Assembly (NCBI GenBank): GCA_963921825.1
Contig: OY997588.1
Span: 56,180,803 to 56,244,802 of the forward strand
Length of the DNA: 64,000 nt
Source of the DNA: Erodium maritimum
Lineage: Eukaryota > Streptophyta > Magnoliopsida > Geraniales > Geraniaceae
Direction: 5' to 3'
Numbering within the stretch: the first letter of the stretch is position 1; each line of letters starts with the position of its first letter. Both the position numbers and the translations under genes were made by a program. Positions 23,170-36,345 of this stretch are shown one piece after another. The notes below the pieces were generated by a model. It worked only from the letters and a program-made list of their open reading frames with translations. It was not told the origin of the DNA and did no database searches.

Positions 23170-23660
23170 AGACGGTTGAAAGACAGCGTTGCATTTATAC
23201 ATAATTTGTTCTGGTATAGTGTTACATCGCTTGGAGTCATGTAGGTTCTTATTTTCAAGTCATGTCGCTCCAGCTCACAGTACTTCACTGTATAGACACC
23301 TGAATCCCCTACGTACATGTTAAATGATAATGAGTAGTGCAGAGAGTTAACAAATTATCTGACAAACCCAAATTTTAATGAAGGACAAATACCCAAATAT
23401 TAATCCAAACAGAACTAAAAACCCAAATACATAATTAGTTCACCAACGACACTGGCCTATTACAGTTCAACGACAAGAATATGAATTTTGGGGGTATTAA
23501 CATACCTCATTTCTTGTGCAGAAAAATTTGTGAGCCTATTAAAGTTCCAGGGCTTATACGTGCAGAGTATGCGTGGGAACATGTGGACGAAAGGTGCCAT
23601 TAGTGCTTCGACAATTGTATCCACCACAACTTTAGGATCACAGTCGTACACAGTGAGCAT
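23170..23660 (-). pseudogene. Ulp1-like (C48) cysteine protease fragment
   Basis: Two exon-like pieces are visible on the reverse strand. The first (23660 to about 23465) reads LTVYDCDPKVVVDTIVEAL followed by PFVHMFPRIL, matching the VYDS-type stretch after the catalytic His of Ulp1/SENP proteases. The second (about 23318-23170) reads GDSGVYTVKYCELE, matching the GDCGVY box, but the catalytic Cys position is Ser. C48 proteases cleave SUMO or related conjugates; in plants they are often carried by MULEs. The N-terminal catalytic part and the rest of the gene are absent, so this is a remnant. The Ser may be decay or a sequence variant. Confidence 0.6.
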
Positions 23661-24284
23661 ACAACTTTAGGCCTATTTGAGATATTGGACTTATTGCTGA
23701 GATCTTGGAATAATTTCTGAGATCACAAACTTACTTCTGGGATCTCGAATAGTGTCTGTGATCACATACTTACTTTTGAGATCTTGGGATGATTTCTGAG
23801 ATGTTAGAATTATTTCTGCCAATTATTTGATAACATGTATATGTTCATATTCATATTCACACATGAAACTATAAAAACTACTTAATATAAAACTTCATGG
23901 GGTTAGTCTAAGTCCTACCTCCAACCGAAAAATTTGGGGATTTTCAGTTGATAAACCCAAAAATTTGGGGATTTTCAGCTGATAAACCCTAGAATTTTGG
24001 GATTTTTCAACAAACCCTAGAATTTGGGAATTCTTAGCTCGGGAACACTTGAATTTTGGGATTTTCAGCTGAAAAACCCTAGAATTTGAGGACTCCTAAA
24101 CAACATCATGTGAGTATTTCGAAAGGAGATGAATTCCACAATTTCGAAGCTAAACTATTTTACAATTTCAGAGTTGTTGAGGTGAAAGAAACAATCTTAC
24201 TAGTGCTTGTTCGATCATCTTCAATTCTTGGTTCCCGGAGGCGTGGCGGTTCGCGACAACGTGGCGGTTTCGGCGAGTTAGCTC

Positions 24285-24286
24285 CT

Positions 24287-24353
<67 letters not shown>
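24285..24353. repeat. (AG)n microsatellite
   Basis: About 69 bases of AG dinucleotides with one interruption (agaaag) near 24301. Confidence 0.95.
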
Positions 24354-24356
<3 letters not shown>

Positions 24357-24557
24357 GAGAGAGAGGCTAAAATGGGTAGACAAACCAAGGGCGTTGAGCC
24401 AAAAATAAAAAGGGTGTAAATGTCTTTTCACTATTCACAAAACAGTCATGTGAGATGCATGTGCTTATTATTTGACCAAAACAGTCTATCTTTTTTGTCT
24501 GAAAAATACATTAGATTTCCATAATTTACATTCTACCCAATTAAGTTTGTCTTTCCA

Positions 24558-25568
24558 GATAAGAAATCAAATAGAAACCGTGTGAACCAATCCAAACCAT
24601 TCAAAATTTAAAAATAGATGGATGAGATGCAATTGAATTGTGACTGTAAAAATACAGCACTTTTTGGTAAGTGGTATGAGTTTTTTTAGTAAAACTATCA
24701 TATTATATTGTTTTTACCAATTCACTAATTTAATTTTTTCCGCTTCCTTTGAACTCCAATTGGCTTCAAACTTGCGCCAATATTTTTGTTTTTTCAAGGA
24801 CTTTCCCGAAAAAAAACTATTTAGGGGCTGATTTAAATTTTTTTATATATGAGTAATTTTTATCAACACTGAACACTAATTTTATCACCTCATTTTCCAA
24901 AACTGAACATGTTTTTTTATTACCTCTTGAAATGTTTTTTTTATGAATACTAAGCACTAGTTTTATCAATACTAAACACTTTGTTTATCACTAAATTACA
25001 TGTGTTTTATCACCCCGTCACATGTTTTTTTATCAACACTAAACTCTACTTTATCACTCTTATTATCAAAATTGAACATGATTTTTATCACCTCATTACT
25101 GGTTTTTTATCACCTCAGTGCGTGTTTTTTTATCAATATTTTAGCACTAGTTTGATCACTCCCGATATAAAACATATATTAGTGAAGATTTATCAACACT
25201 CAATATTATTTTTATCACCCCGATATAAATTTTTATTTTTGTGCTTAAAAATATATTCAATATGCTACTTGATAGATAACCCTTGGAAAAATAAATATTG
25301 ATGCAAGTTTGAAGATAATCGAACTTCAAACGAATCGAGAAATATTAAATTATTGAACTGGTGAAAAAAATGGACATTTGTCCACATGGCACCATGTTAT
25401 TACAATTGTGTCCTTGCTTGTGTGAGAAAGAATGAAAGTGGCGTGAATTTTAGGTGGGATTAGGGTGATGATGTGGGATCATGGTGAATGTTAGATCTTA
25501 AGAATGTGTGGCTAGGATGGGTTCACGCAGTTTTTAGGATAAGAGGAGTTTCTATTAGATTTGTCCTC
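24558..25568. mobile_element. Small non-autonomous MULE, copy 1 (1,011 bp)
   Basis: The ends are inverted repeats: left gataagaaatcaaatagaaac and, read in reverse, right gaggacaaatctaatagaaac, continuing to CGTGTGAACC / GCGTGAACC. It is flanked by a 9 bp duplication with two mismatches (gtctttcca 24549-24557, gtcttttta 25569-25577), the size expected for Mutator-like elements. The interior is AT-rich and made of many TTTATCA[AC]C units. It has no coding capacity. It belongs to one family with 42908-44283. Confidence 0.72.
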
Positions 25569-26157
25569 GTCTTTTTAACAGAATAGTTTTTTTATAAGCT
25601 AGTAAATATTGTTCCATAATAATAAGGGAGTACAAAGAAATAGGAGAGGAGAACTTCCATCCTAAGAGCAACAAAAACAATAAACTTTCCTACAGTACAT
25701 GCAAGAAAACAAAAAAGCATAACAAAATCACTAAAAACCATTATTAGGGCAGTGTTGCCAATCTAAGAAACGCACCATCCGTTTCAAGTCGACGGGTCCT
25801 TTTCTTGTGGTTGGTCAAGTCGATCAAAACTGAATTGTAAACGAGACCGGCGTGTTCCAGTAATGACCACCAATTCTTTTATATACTCCTATTTTTATGT
25901 GGGGACTTCGTTCCTCTCATATTTCATGAGAGGATACTCAAGGCTTAATGTATAAGTAAAGGAGTGGGGTTGGTAATTGATTTCAACCCTTCGTCCTCAC
26001 AAAGGCTTTCGTAGTCTTCTGAATCTGTGTCCACACGAAGTCTACCTTCTCGGGTACTTCTATATCTAGTGTGTTGAATTGTTCAAGTACCAGGTCACCC
26101 TTCGATAAATGTTTGATTTTTTTAAATAACCCAATTTATATGTTTACAGGATTATAT
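25569..26157. other. Unassigned intergenic sequence
   Basis: No gene, repeat structure or element end was recognised in these 0.6 kb beyond the target-site copy at the left edge. Confidence 0.6.
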
Positions 26158-27254
26158 TTCTGAGAAAAGATTTCTCTCTCGGTACTTATGTCGCTGCCTT
26201 AGTTTCCCATTGCCTTTTGCCATGACTCCGTCGCTGCCCTCATCTATTGTGTCGTCGCCCTCGTCTATTGTGTCGCCGCCCTTAGCCGCCAACAAATCTC
26301 CAACCCCATGTGGTTCTCACGCTCCCTTTCCCCTTATCATGTCTCCAAAGCCACATGCTGGTTTTGTTAAACCAATAACGGAGATGAAGAAACGCCGATC
26401 CAAAACCCCGCCTCCGGCTATGACACCATCATCCCATACCGAACCTCTGCAACCTTCGTTGTTGGACGACCAATCGTTGGTGGTTTACTCGTCGGGTGAT
26501 ACCACACGGACTTTGATCGCGACCAAGGTTAAACGGGGTCGGCCTCTCAAGTTGCTCGATCAATCCGTATCGCCAGGTTTCATGGGGGATCCCCATGCTC
26601 CTGTGAGTTCACCGAAGACGATCCCATCGCCTCCTCTGATAACCACAGCGGTGGAAACTGTTGCTAGGGTTACGGAGCCTCCTACTCCTCTAGCGTCGAC
26701 AACCCTTCCTACTAGAGTTTAGATCCCACCTCTAGTGACCAAGGCGATGACCACATTCGCTAGGGTTCTGGCTCCTCCTGTTCCACCGCCATCGATGGGG
26801 GACCTCCAAACCACTTTTTCTGATTGTTACCTTACTAAGGAACAGGCGATGGAGGCCATGGTTCCGTACAACCCATCAGATCCTCAGGTGTTGGAGCGGC
26901 TCCGCTTTGGTGTAGTGGGCCGCCTAGTGTCTCCTAACCCTCCCCAAAAAGAGGGGATGCTCTCGGTCATCACGCGTGCATGGGGTCGTGCCGGTGTGGG
27001 CGTGGTGGTCAAGGATCTCGAGCCCAACACATTCGCATTCTATTTCCTGTCCCTAAAGGCTCGTGTCTGGGTTCTCCATAGCGAGTTGTGGTGCCTCCAC
27101 GGCCATGCACTACTACTATGAGAGATCACCGACCCTTTGGCTCAAGATCTCTGCGTCTAGAACGACTTCATCTTTGGGTGCATGCCAGGGGGATACCTCC
27201 CCTTGTCAAACAAGAGCGACTAGGTGCTACATTTGTGCGAGGACGTGGAAAATG
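26158..27254 (+). pseudogene. LINE ORF1 (gag-like, DUF4283) pseudogene
   Basis: ORF1 proteins of plant L1 elements bind the element RNA. The N-terminal half (from MTPSL at 26222) is proline- and serine-rich with a basic patch GFVKPITEMKKRRSKTPPP and, further on, KRGRPLKLLD, AT-hook-like. A stop at 26720 follows PTRV. The second half starts near 26735 and holds the DUF4283 region: GRLVSPNPPQKEGMLSVITR, AWGRAGVGVVVKDLEPNTFA, then after frameshifts near 27110 LHLWVHARGIPPLVKQERLG. The sequence stops at 27254, where a copia LTR fragment begins. A related N-terminal region is on the reverse strand at 61937-62370. Confidence 0.65.
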
Positions 27255-28113
27255 GGATCAAGTAAAATGGGATTTTAGGTTGACCTTTTGACATGCATAA
27301 ACCTAAGGGTCACACCGGAGGATGAAACTCATTGTCACATTTATGGAGAATGGCCAAAAGGGAGTTGTCTCGGGACATGACCAAAACTGGGTATTGGGTC
27401 ATGTGCCCGTAAATGAATAGGACTTTACGGATCAAGACAAGGCTTGGAGTCTTGGGATTGATCGCGTCGGATAATATTGGACATTTTCGGTATGGGAGGC
27501 TTGGTGGCGATGATCGCGTCACGGAACCTCGTTGGGAATGGTCATGGGCCATGTTCCAAGAGGCCCATGAGAGGCCCATGCAACCAAGGCCTATGGAACT
27601 AATTAATCAAGTCTTGATTAATTAGTACTAAGTAAGCAAGACAAGGATTAAGGTGTTGGTGATTCACCATTTAACCCCATCTTGTCTAGTCATACTTTAT
27701 CCTATTTATAGCTTACTTGTCCCATGCTTTTAGTTTGACAAGTTGATGGAGTTTGTTATGTTTAAGTCATCTTTTTTCAACATAACAAACACAAGACAAG
27801 AATAGGAAACACAACTTCTCTCTCCTCTCCCTTGCAATTTCGGCCAAGGCAAGCTCCCACCTCCATTTTTGTGTTCTTGAGTCCTCAAAGAGAAGAACTA
27901 TGAGGCTTTGATCTCATGTGGATACGTAGGCATCTTGGAGAGTCAAACCAAATCATTCTTTACCCGGCGTTCTTGTTATGGTATGAAAATGCTGATTTTT
28001 TTTCTTGTGATTCTAATATATGGTAGTTGATTCATGGTTTTAATGGTCTCTTGGTTTTCATTGATTGTCCACTGCGAGTTGGTTCATCTCCAACCCTACC
28101 TCGAGACCCAACA
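27255..28113 (+). repeat. 5'-truncated LTR of copia unit B
   Basis: It begins inside the LTR at a point matching about 2607 of copia A (GGATCAAGTAAAATGG) and runs to the normal end CGAGACCCAACA. The missing left portion is about 0.8 kb. A primer-binding site follows. Confidence 0.9.
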
Positions 28114-28114
28114 G

Positions 28115-28127
28115 TGGTATCAGAGCC
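28115..28127 (+). other. Primer-binding site of copia unit B
   Basis: TGGTATCAGAGCC is intact and one base after the LTR, as in copia A. Confidence 0.9.
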
Positions 28128-29610
28128 GTGCTACCTTCGAGATTCACAAGACGGTGTTGAAAGTTTCGGTTTTGACATTTTAATAACATGTTTTAAATTC
28201 TTGTTTATGGATTCAATGCATGTAAAATGAATTTTTGAAAACTATATCAAATTTGGAAATTTTGAAAAAAAGGATTTTTCGGGTCTCGGGAGCGGGACTC
28301 TCGAGGACACGAAACCGAGACCGAAAGGGGCTCCGTTGGACGGAGCTCGGCCAAGCATGACCATTGGATGGTTGATATGTCAAGGCTAAACCGTTTTGTT
28401 AGTTATGCCGAGTTTGGAACCGTCATGACGATCTCGAAGATCAAATGTTCAAAAGTTTCATTTTTGAACGGTTTCGATAAACCGAGCATCAAAAATTTTC
28501 GGAACTTGACTCTTAATTAAAACCGGAAAATCACATGATGTTTGATAACATGCTTGTTTGATAACATGATGTGTGATGTGAAGTTGACATGGTATACATA
28601 ATAGCCCCAAACTCGTTTTAATTATTTATCGCTTTTCACGGCCTGCGACCCGTTAAAGTTAGCGTGTAGTTATTCTTTCAAGGTGTGGTCGTCGAACGAC
28701 TTATTTGTAATATTTATTTATTATCGACCTATGAGTCGTGTATTAAATTGTAATTTTTTTCTCAAGACGAAGAAAGGGCAAAAGGTATTTTGGTGGCTTC
28801 TCGGATATTGACATCGGCTTGGATTCGGCGGAGCTCAAGAAGCTAGTGGGAGTTAGTTTAGGGGGCTATTATGTACACATTTATCGCTTTATGCTTGATT
28901 TAGTTTATGCATGATTAATCCTATGTGTTTTAGAATTACATGCTTAACTTTATTTACCGAGCATATCACCTCACATGCAAAGATAAAATTGGAATTTTAA
29001 TCCTTGTGTGTGATACCTTAGAATCGTCATTACATTGGATGTAATTGACGGGTTCGAAGGAAGAATTACATTGGATGTAATTGGAGGCATAATTACATTT
29101 GTAATGTAGTTGATGTGCTCATCACATCTAGGATGTGCCAAAAGTTTTAAACACAACCGGACAAGTAAAAACGTGTCATGTCCGATACCTCCCAATTATC
29201 AACATCTTACTACCTCTCCGTCCTATGGGTATCGTGCGCCTTAGCATATCATCCATGGGAAAGCGGGGTAGTATGTTTGGACGACATATGTGGGTGTCGT
29301 GCGCCTTAGCGGAGCACCTACATCGTGGCGGGTCATAGTTGAAAAATTATGGACCCGACTACGATTCTCAGCTAGGGTATCAGATAGGGTAAGCCGAGTA
29401 CTTAAGTACATACCCTAGCCAAGAGTCACATTGGATGTGATTGGACGGATTCCTACCTATATATCTCAATTGAGTGGTGAGACTTCGTTCAGCTTGATCG
29501 AGTGAATCAAGGATCTTGGTTTTAGATTCTAAAGGTATAGAATCGATTATTGGTGTTTAAGCTTGATCTTCATAAAATTTATTCAGTTTACTGATTGAAT
29601 TTGTAGATCA

Positions 29611-29990
29611 AATGAAAAATTCAGCGAAAATTAATAGTTCGTCATTAAAAAACCATTCTTGACATGGTCAATCTAATTGAGACAAACTATTTGGACTGGT
29701 ACAAAATTTTGAGGATAGTCCTAAAGTCTGAACGCAAAGAACATGTCCTTGACAAGGCTGTCTCTAAGACCATATCAGAGTTACATGAAGTGTCATTAAC
29801 TGCTGAGAAGAATATCAGGGATCTGGGATCCAAGGATATTTTGATGGTCAACAAGGGGAATTGGAAGTGGCAAGGGCAGGGCCCATGCGCACTTGGCGGG
29901 AAAGATGAGACACCTGAGAATGTCTGCTTCTACTACCAACATCGTGTCATTTGAATCGGGATTATAGGAAGTTCACGGCTGATCTGAAGA
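29611..29990 (+). pseudogene. Copia B gag remnant with internal deletion
   Basis: The start region (MKNSAKINSSS) and ETNYLDWYKILRIVLKSERK match the first 45 codons of gag of copia A. The frame then jumps straight to TISELHEVSLTAEKNIRDLG, so about 130 codons of the gag core are deleted. The knuckle region is reduced to NVCFYYQHRV, with the second Cys changed. The product would not be functional. Confidence 0.75.
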
Positions 29991-30099
29991 AGGGCAGTGG
30001 GATTGCGCCTTCATCAGATAGCCTGGATGATCTGAGGAAAAGGGCACTAGGACTACGCTTTAATCAAGAAACCTGGATAATCTAAGGAAGGGCGGTGGG

Positions 30100-33060
30100 A
30101 CCGTGCCTTCATCCGGTATTAACTCTATAGAGCTATTAGATACCAGGACTGAATCTCACACATGCACTAATGTATAGTGGATGAAAGTAGGAGAGGTTTG
30201 GAAAGCACGAAGTGGACCTAAGAGTTGTGGCAACTACTGTAGGATCCATGAGTTTTGCTTTTCCATGTGGTATTGTCTTAATATTGTATAATGTATATTG
30301 CATACCTACTTTTAGTAGGAATATTATATCTGTATCCGTGTTTGACAAGTAAGGATATAATGTTAATATTGAAATGGAGTTTTCAATGTTCTATGCAATG
30401 ATATGTTTTAAGCTAGTACTAACTTGGTTGGAGGATTGTACATACTAGATATGGGTAACAATGCCTCAAGTTCTATATATTATATTAATACGAAGAGGTC
30501 TAAATCCAACGATTTAAACCTACCTCTGTTATGGCACTGTCAATTGGGACGCATAAACAAGAAGCGCCTATCAGCACTTCAGAAGTGTGGGCTTTCAGGT
30601 CCATTCAAATTCCATTCAATCGATAGGTGCAAGGCTTGTTTGATGGGAAAAATGACTAAAGCGCCCTTTATCGGTCGTGGTTAAAGGGTGGGTGAATTAT
30701 TGGGGCTGATACACTAGGATGTGTGTGGGCCAATAGGTTCGCTGGCCAAGAGCGGTTTTAGCTACTTCATCACATTTACTAACGATTATAGTAGATATGG
30801 TTAAATCTGTTCAATAAGACATAAGACTGAAGCTTTTGATAAATTCAAAGAGTTCAAGACTGAAGTAGAAAACCGGCTCGGGAAATGTATTAAGACACTT
30901 TGATTGGATCGAGGTGGAAAATACTTAACCACAGAGTTTTTAGATCTTCTGGTGGAGAGCGGGATCTTTTCAGAATGGACTCCTCCCGGAACACCGCAGT
31001 TGAATGTTGTGCCCGAGCGGAGAAATCGAACTTTATTGGATATGGTGCGATCAATGATCAGTTGGATTGATCTCCCAATCTCTTTCTAGGGTTATGCTCT
31101 AGAGACGACCGCATTCATAGTGAATCGGGCTCCGACGAAGGCTGTGCAAGGGACACCATTTTAGAAATGGCATGGGAAGATGCCCGCTTCGTCCTTCCTA
31201 AAGATTTGTGGTTGCGAGGCTTAAGTGAAACATTTGGTTTCGACTAAGCTCGAACCAAGATCTGAGATATGCACCTTCGTGGGGTATCCTAAAGAAACAA
31301 GGGGATACTACTTCTACAAACCCAGTGGGAACATGGTGTTCGTCGCTTGGGATGGGGTCCTTATGGAAAAGAATTTTTGTTTCCAAAGACGTCATTGGGA
31401 GGACTGTGCATCTCGAAGAAATTCAGGATGGTACAGATCCGTCTATACCAATTGACAACCCAGTAGAAAGGGAGCCGGAGATTGGCGCAAAGTAAGAACC
31501 AATTCCTGTTACAATTCCGGAAGGTCCAATGAGATCGGAAAGGATCAATTGTCCACCTCCAAGATATGGTATACGGAGGTGACAATGAAGTCATGGTGGA
31601 TCACAATGATCCAACCACCTTTCAGGAAGTCGTGGATGGTCCCGACTCCGAGTTATGGCTGAGAGCCATGAGGGAGGAAATGCAATCCATGTCGGACGAC
31701 CAAGTCTGGGAACTGGTTGATCCCATCAATGGTGTGAGGACCATCAGATGCAAATGGATCTTCAAGATGAAGATGGACATGGACGACAACCCTCTGACCT
31801 ACAAAGCTCGACTGGTGGCGAAAGGTTATAGGCAGATCCAATGGATTGACTATGAGGAAAACTTCTCCCTAGTGGCTATGGTCAAAATCGATCCAAATTC
31901 ATCTTGACATAACTACGTATCATAATTACGATATATGGCCAGTGGATGTCAAAACTGCTTTCCTAAAAGGACGTTTAACTAAGGACGTTTTATGTCTCAG
32001 TCAGATGATTTTGTCGATCCAAAGAACAAGGGAAAGATTTGTAAGTTGTTGAAATCCATTTATGGATGGAAAAAGTTTCTCGGAGTTGGAACCTTCGTTT
32101 TGATAAAGCTGTAATTGGATTTGGCCTAATCAAGAACGAGGATGAATCTTGGGTTTATAAGAAGGCTAGTGGGAGCAAGATTACATTTCTGGTGCTAATT
32201 GAAAACGGCATCCCAACCTTGCACGAGACTAAAGTTTGGTTGAGGAAGTGTTTCTCAATATAGGACTTAAGCGATGCTGCTTGTATCTTAGGGATTAAGA
32301 TATATAGAGATCGCACCAATAGGGTCTTGGATTTAAGTCAGGGAACCTATGTGAACAAGGAATTGAGTAGGTTCTCAATGCTCGATTCAAGGAAAGGACT
32401 CTTACCCACTAGTCATGGCATTTATCTCAGCAGCAATCAGTGTCCTAGGACACCTGATGAGCTGAAAAGGATGATGCGAATCCAATGCGTCTAGGGCAGG
32501 ATCGATCACATATTCCATGACATGTACGAGACCGGACGTCTCGGAAGCTTATGTTGTACCAGTAGACATCAGTCTGACCCTAGGGAAAGATTATGCTGAA
32601 CTAGTTGTCAAAGGATAAGTAGACACTAGTTTTCCAAGACAAATCCAGATGACTTTAGAAGTCAGTCAGGATATGTGTTCACGCTGAATGACGGAGCTTT
32701 AGCTTGGAAAGCGTAAAGCAAGATATTGCCGCCTAATCTACGACAGAGGCCAAGTACATGGATGCTGTAGAGGCAGCTAAGGAGGCCATGTGGATTTGGA
32801 AATTCACGGCAGGGTTGAGTGTAATTAAAAACCCATCCAACCCGGTGAATCCATTTTGTGACAACACAAGGGCCATTGCGCAACCTAAAAGCCCAGATCG
32901 CATAACAAATCCAAACATGTATTGCGCCTTATCCACTTCATCATAGAAATACTGAACCGAGGTGAAGTGAAGATACATTATATTGCAACAGATGATAACA
33001 TAGCCAACCCTTTGACTAAGACACTATCGGTGCCTAAACATGTTAGACATGTAAAGTGGG
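30100..33060 (+). pseudogene. Copia B pol remnant
   Basis: In order: protease text LLDTRTESHTCTNV (catalytic DTG changed to DTR); GAG-pre-integrase at 30424-30684 ending CKACLMGKMTKAPF; integrase core at 30700-31150 with FTNDYSRYG, then after a stop LDRGGKYLTTEFL (D retained, usual N of DNG lost) and PERRNRTLLDMVRSMI (E retained); integrase C-terminal region at 31225-31395; RT at 31640-31900 (CKWIFKMKMD, YKARLVAKGYRQ) and broken RT to 32270; RNase H at about 32740-32950 with KYMDAVEAAKEAMWIWKF. Stops and frame changes occur throughout. The coding remnant ends about 45 bases before the polypurine tract. Confidence 0.82.
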
Positions 33061-33106
33061 TGGGGACATATTGGAGTTTAGATTGGAACTAGGGCAAGTG
33101 GGAGAT

Positions 33107-34784
33107 TGTTAGTCTTAGTGCCCGTAGTTCAATCCTAAATTTCCAAATGTATATATCATTGTTAGCAATAAAATTAAAGCGACGTTGTATTATTTATGTG
33201 TTGGAGTAATATATCGATGTGTGCTCTGATCTGTGCCCACAATGCGAATAGAACCATAGATCAAGATCGATCACACTCGATGGGTCCCTAGTCAACAAAG
33301 CTTCACTAGAAGCGACTAGTATGAAAGATGGCTCTTTATGGCTTATGTTCGGTTAGTCATTGGAATGGGATTTCGGATTCTAATCATAGATATCATGTGG
33401 GACATGATATTGGACAACCCGACATGAATATGTGCCATAGATCAAGTCATGAACATATTCATTGTCGTATCTTGTCATGTATCCTTAGATCAAGGAGTCT
33501 TTGTGATCACTATGCAGTAAACAACTGAGTTTGACCTAAGCCTAACGTTGTCCGTAATAGGGCTTCCATAACGGTCAGGATTGGCATGGGGACGGACTGC
33601 ATGAGTGACATGAAAGGCGGCTAAAGGATTTATCCCTCATACTACGGTATGGGAAAGATATCGGTTCTCAGCCGCTTGATCGAGAGTGACTAAAAGAATA
33701 GCATGGTCATGCATATGATACCTGGGTATCATATATTCAGTCATCTCACATATCAAGGAATAATGATTGAGAATAATAAGGATGACGGCTCTATGCCTAT
33801 CTCAATCAGGATATCGGTGATACAAGGATAATGACAGGGATGACAGAAAGGTTAGAATCGACATGATCGATTCGTTATGCAGTGTTAGGCAATATTATAG
33901 TCTCGTTAGTTACCACTTATATAGGATCAAGTAAAATGGGATTTTACGTTGATCTATTGACATGCATAAACATAAGGGTCACACCGGAGGATGAAACTCA
34001 TTGACACATTTATGAAGAATGGCCAAAAGGGAGTTGTCTAAGGACATGACCAAAATTGGGTTTTGGGTAATGTGCCCGTAAGTGAATAGGACATTACGGA
34101 TCGAGACAAGGCTTGGAGTCTTGGGATTGATCACGTTGGATAATGTTGGACATTTCTTGCATGGAAGGCTTGGAGGCGATGAGCGCATCACGGGACCTCG
34201 TTGGGAATGGCCACGGGCCATGTTCAAAGAGGCCCATGCAACCAAGGCCCATGGAGCTAATTAATCAAGTCTTGATTAATTAGTACTAAGTAAGCAAGAT
34301 AAGGATTAAGGTGTTGGTGATTGACCACCTAACCCCATCTTGTCTAGCCTTACTTAGCACCATACTTGTCCTATTTACACCATACTTGTCCCATGGTTTC
34401 AGTTTGACAAGTTGATGGAGTTTGTTATGTTTAAGTCATCTTTTTTCAACATAACAAACAAAAGACATGAACAGGAAACACAACTTCTCCCTCCTCTCCC
34501 TTGCAATTTTGGCCAAGGCAAGCTCCCACCTCTATTTTTGTGTTCATGAGTCCTCAAAGAGAAGAACTACGTGGCTTTGATTCTCATGTGGATACGTAGG
34601 CGTCTTGGAGACTCAAGCCAATCATTCGTTACCCGGTTTTCTTGTTTTGGTAAGAAATAATGCTGAATTTTTCTCTTGTGAATCCCTTCTTTGTTAGTTG
34701 TTTCATGGTTGTAATCGTCTCTTGGTTTTCATTGATTTTCCGCTGCGAGCTGGTTCATCTCCAACCCTACCTCGAGACCCAACA
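33107..34784 (+). repeat. Shared LTR of copia units B and C (1,678 bp)
   Basis: It starts TGTTAGTCTT after a polypurine tract (3' LTR character) and ends GACCCAACA followed by a leader (5' LTR character). The following PBS is damaged: the conserved 'tggtatcagagccgtgctacc' reads 'tggtgaagtcatgctacc' at 34786-34803. Its last 98 bases differ from the fragment at 40545-40642 at only three positions by eye. Confidence 0.9.
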
Positions 34785-36065
34785 GTGGTGAAGTCATGCT
34801 ACCTTCGGGATTTACAAGACGGTGTTGAAAGTTTCGGTTTTGACATGTTAATTTGCCAACTTGTTTGATAACATGTTTTAAATTATTGTTTATGGGTTTA
34901 ATGCATGTAAAATGAATTTTTGAAAACTATTTCCAATCTAGAATTTTTTGGAAAAGTTTGGTTTTTCGGGTCTCGGGAGCGGGACTCTCGGGGAGCCGAA
35001 ACCGGGACCGAACGGGGCTCCGTTGGACGGAGCTAGGCCAAGCATGACCATTGGATGTTTGATATGCCAAGGCAAACTGTCACGCCCCAATTTCAGCGAA
35101 CCAAACTCGGGACGCGAACGTTTAAAATAAAGAACACTTTGAAACCTTTTTCATTAAAGCACTTTAAAATACCAGTTTGGTTCAACAAAATAATATTTAC
35201 ATCTCAAATAAGTCCCAATAATTGGACAAAACGAGGTACACGTCACTAGACTCAAAACACCCAGAAACCCGCTTCAAGCTCTTCAAGCTTCAAAAGCTCA
35301 CCTAGTCCAGCCTGCGAACGGTACCTGTAAGAAAAGCAGCTAGGGGTGAGCGTTCGCTCACCACCACAGATAACAGACTGACTACGACATACTTAGCAGA
35401 CAAAGCCGGTGACACCAACAACGACTCAAATGACACACACATGACCAACATACTTTCCTCAACCGACTCAACACTCGGACACGTGATGTAGACCCCACAC
35501 AACAATTGACAACCTCCTCCAAAGACACGACTGACCACCACGAATACCAAGATCACAAAGGATCGCACACCAAACAAGATCACAAAGGATCGCATACCAG
35601 CTGCTCAGTAACCATCTCTGTCTCTCGCCCTTTCCGATCCCAGCCGGGCCAGGCGGTCGACATGTCGCGCAACTTCTCCCGATCCCAGTCGGGAGGCTAA
35701 CCCACAACCCCTCCGCTTCACCCGATCCCAGTCGGGTGGTAAGCCACACCCGCGCGTCCTTCCCCCGATCCCAGTCGGGGAGCTAGCCCACAACCTCTCC
35801 GCTTCTCCCGATCCCAGTCGGGAGGCTAGCTACACCACACAACCTCCACCATGATCAAGTAACCAAACACAATCACAAACAAAGTTCAACAGACAGTAAC
35901 GACACCAGTCTCAACTCCACAGGCACTCAAGGCCACCAAGACACAAACAACAAAACACGGGTTCAACAACCCTACGGGCCCTCATGGCCACCCAAGACAC
36001 CAACGGTAAACGGGTTCACAACCCCACGGGCACTAACAGCCACCCAAACCACCAAAATAAAAACA

Positions 36066-36345
36066 CGGCTCTCATGGCCACCCAAGACTCAACAATAATA
36101 ACACGGGCTCTCAAGGCCACCCAAAACTCAACAATAATAACACGGGCTCTCAAGGCCACCCAAAACTCAACAATAATAACACGGGCTCTCAAGGCCACCC
36201 AAAACTCAACAATAATAACACGGGCTCTCAAGGCCACCCAAAACTCAACAATAATAACACGGGCTCTCAAGGCCACCCAAAACTCAACAATAACAACACG
36301 GGCTCTCAAGGCCACCCAAAACTCAACAATAATAATACACAACAA
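36066..36345. repeat. 39 bp tandem array (about 7 copies)
   Basis: The unit is 'aacacgggctctcaaggcca' plus 'cccaaaactcaacaataat', nearly perfect in the last six copies. Because 39 is divisible by three it produces open frames on both strands, which are artefacts. Confidence 0.92.

Larger units (their letters stand above)
23081..24548. mobile_element. MULE-like repeat, copy 2, with Ulp1-like gene remnant
   Basis: It shares the GAGATC repeats (23675-23800), the 'actataaaaactacttaata' block and the telobox-like units (23930-24100) with 9339-11397, in the same order and orientation. Unlike copy 1 it keeps, at its left, reverse-strand exons of a Ulp1-like protease. Autonomous plant MULEs of the Kaonashi type carry such domains, hence the assignment. 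No mudrA transposase was found. The right end is interrupted just before the small MULE at 24558. Confidence 0.5.
27255..34784 (+). mobile_element. Copia unit B, heavily decayed
   Basis: It consists of the truncated 5' LTR, PBS at 28115, a leader of 1.5 kb, remnants of all pol domains in the usual order, a polypurine tract (gggcaagtgggaga) and a full LTR at 33107-34784. Many stops and frameshifts and an internal deletion within gag show age. The 3' LTR also serves as 5' LTR of unit C, giving an LTR-internal-LTR-internal-LTR structure. Confidence 0.88.
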
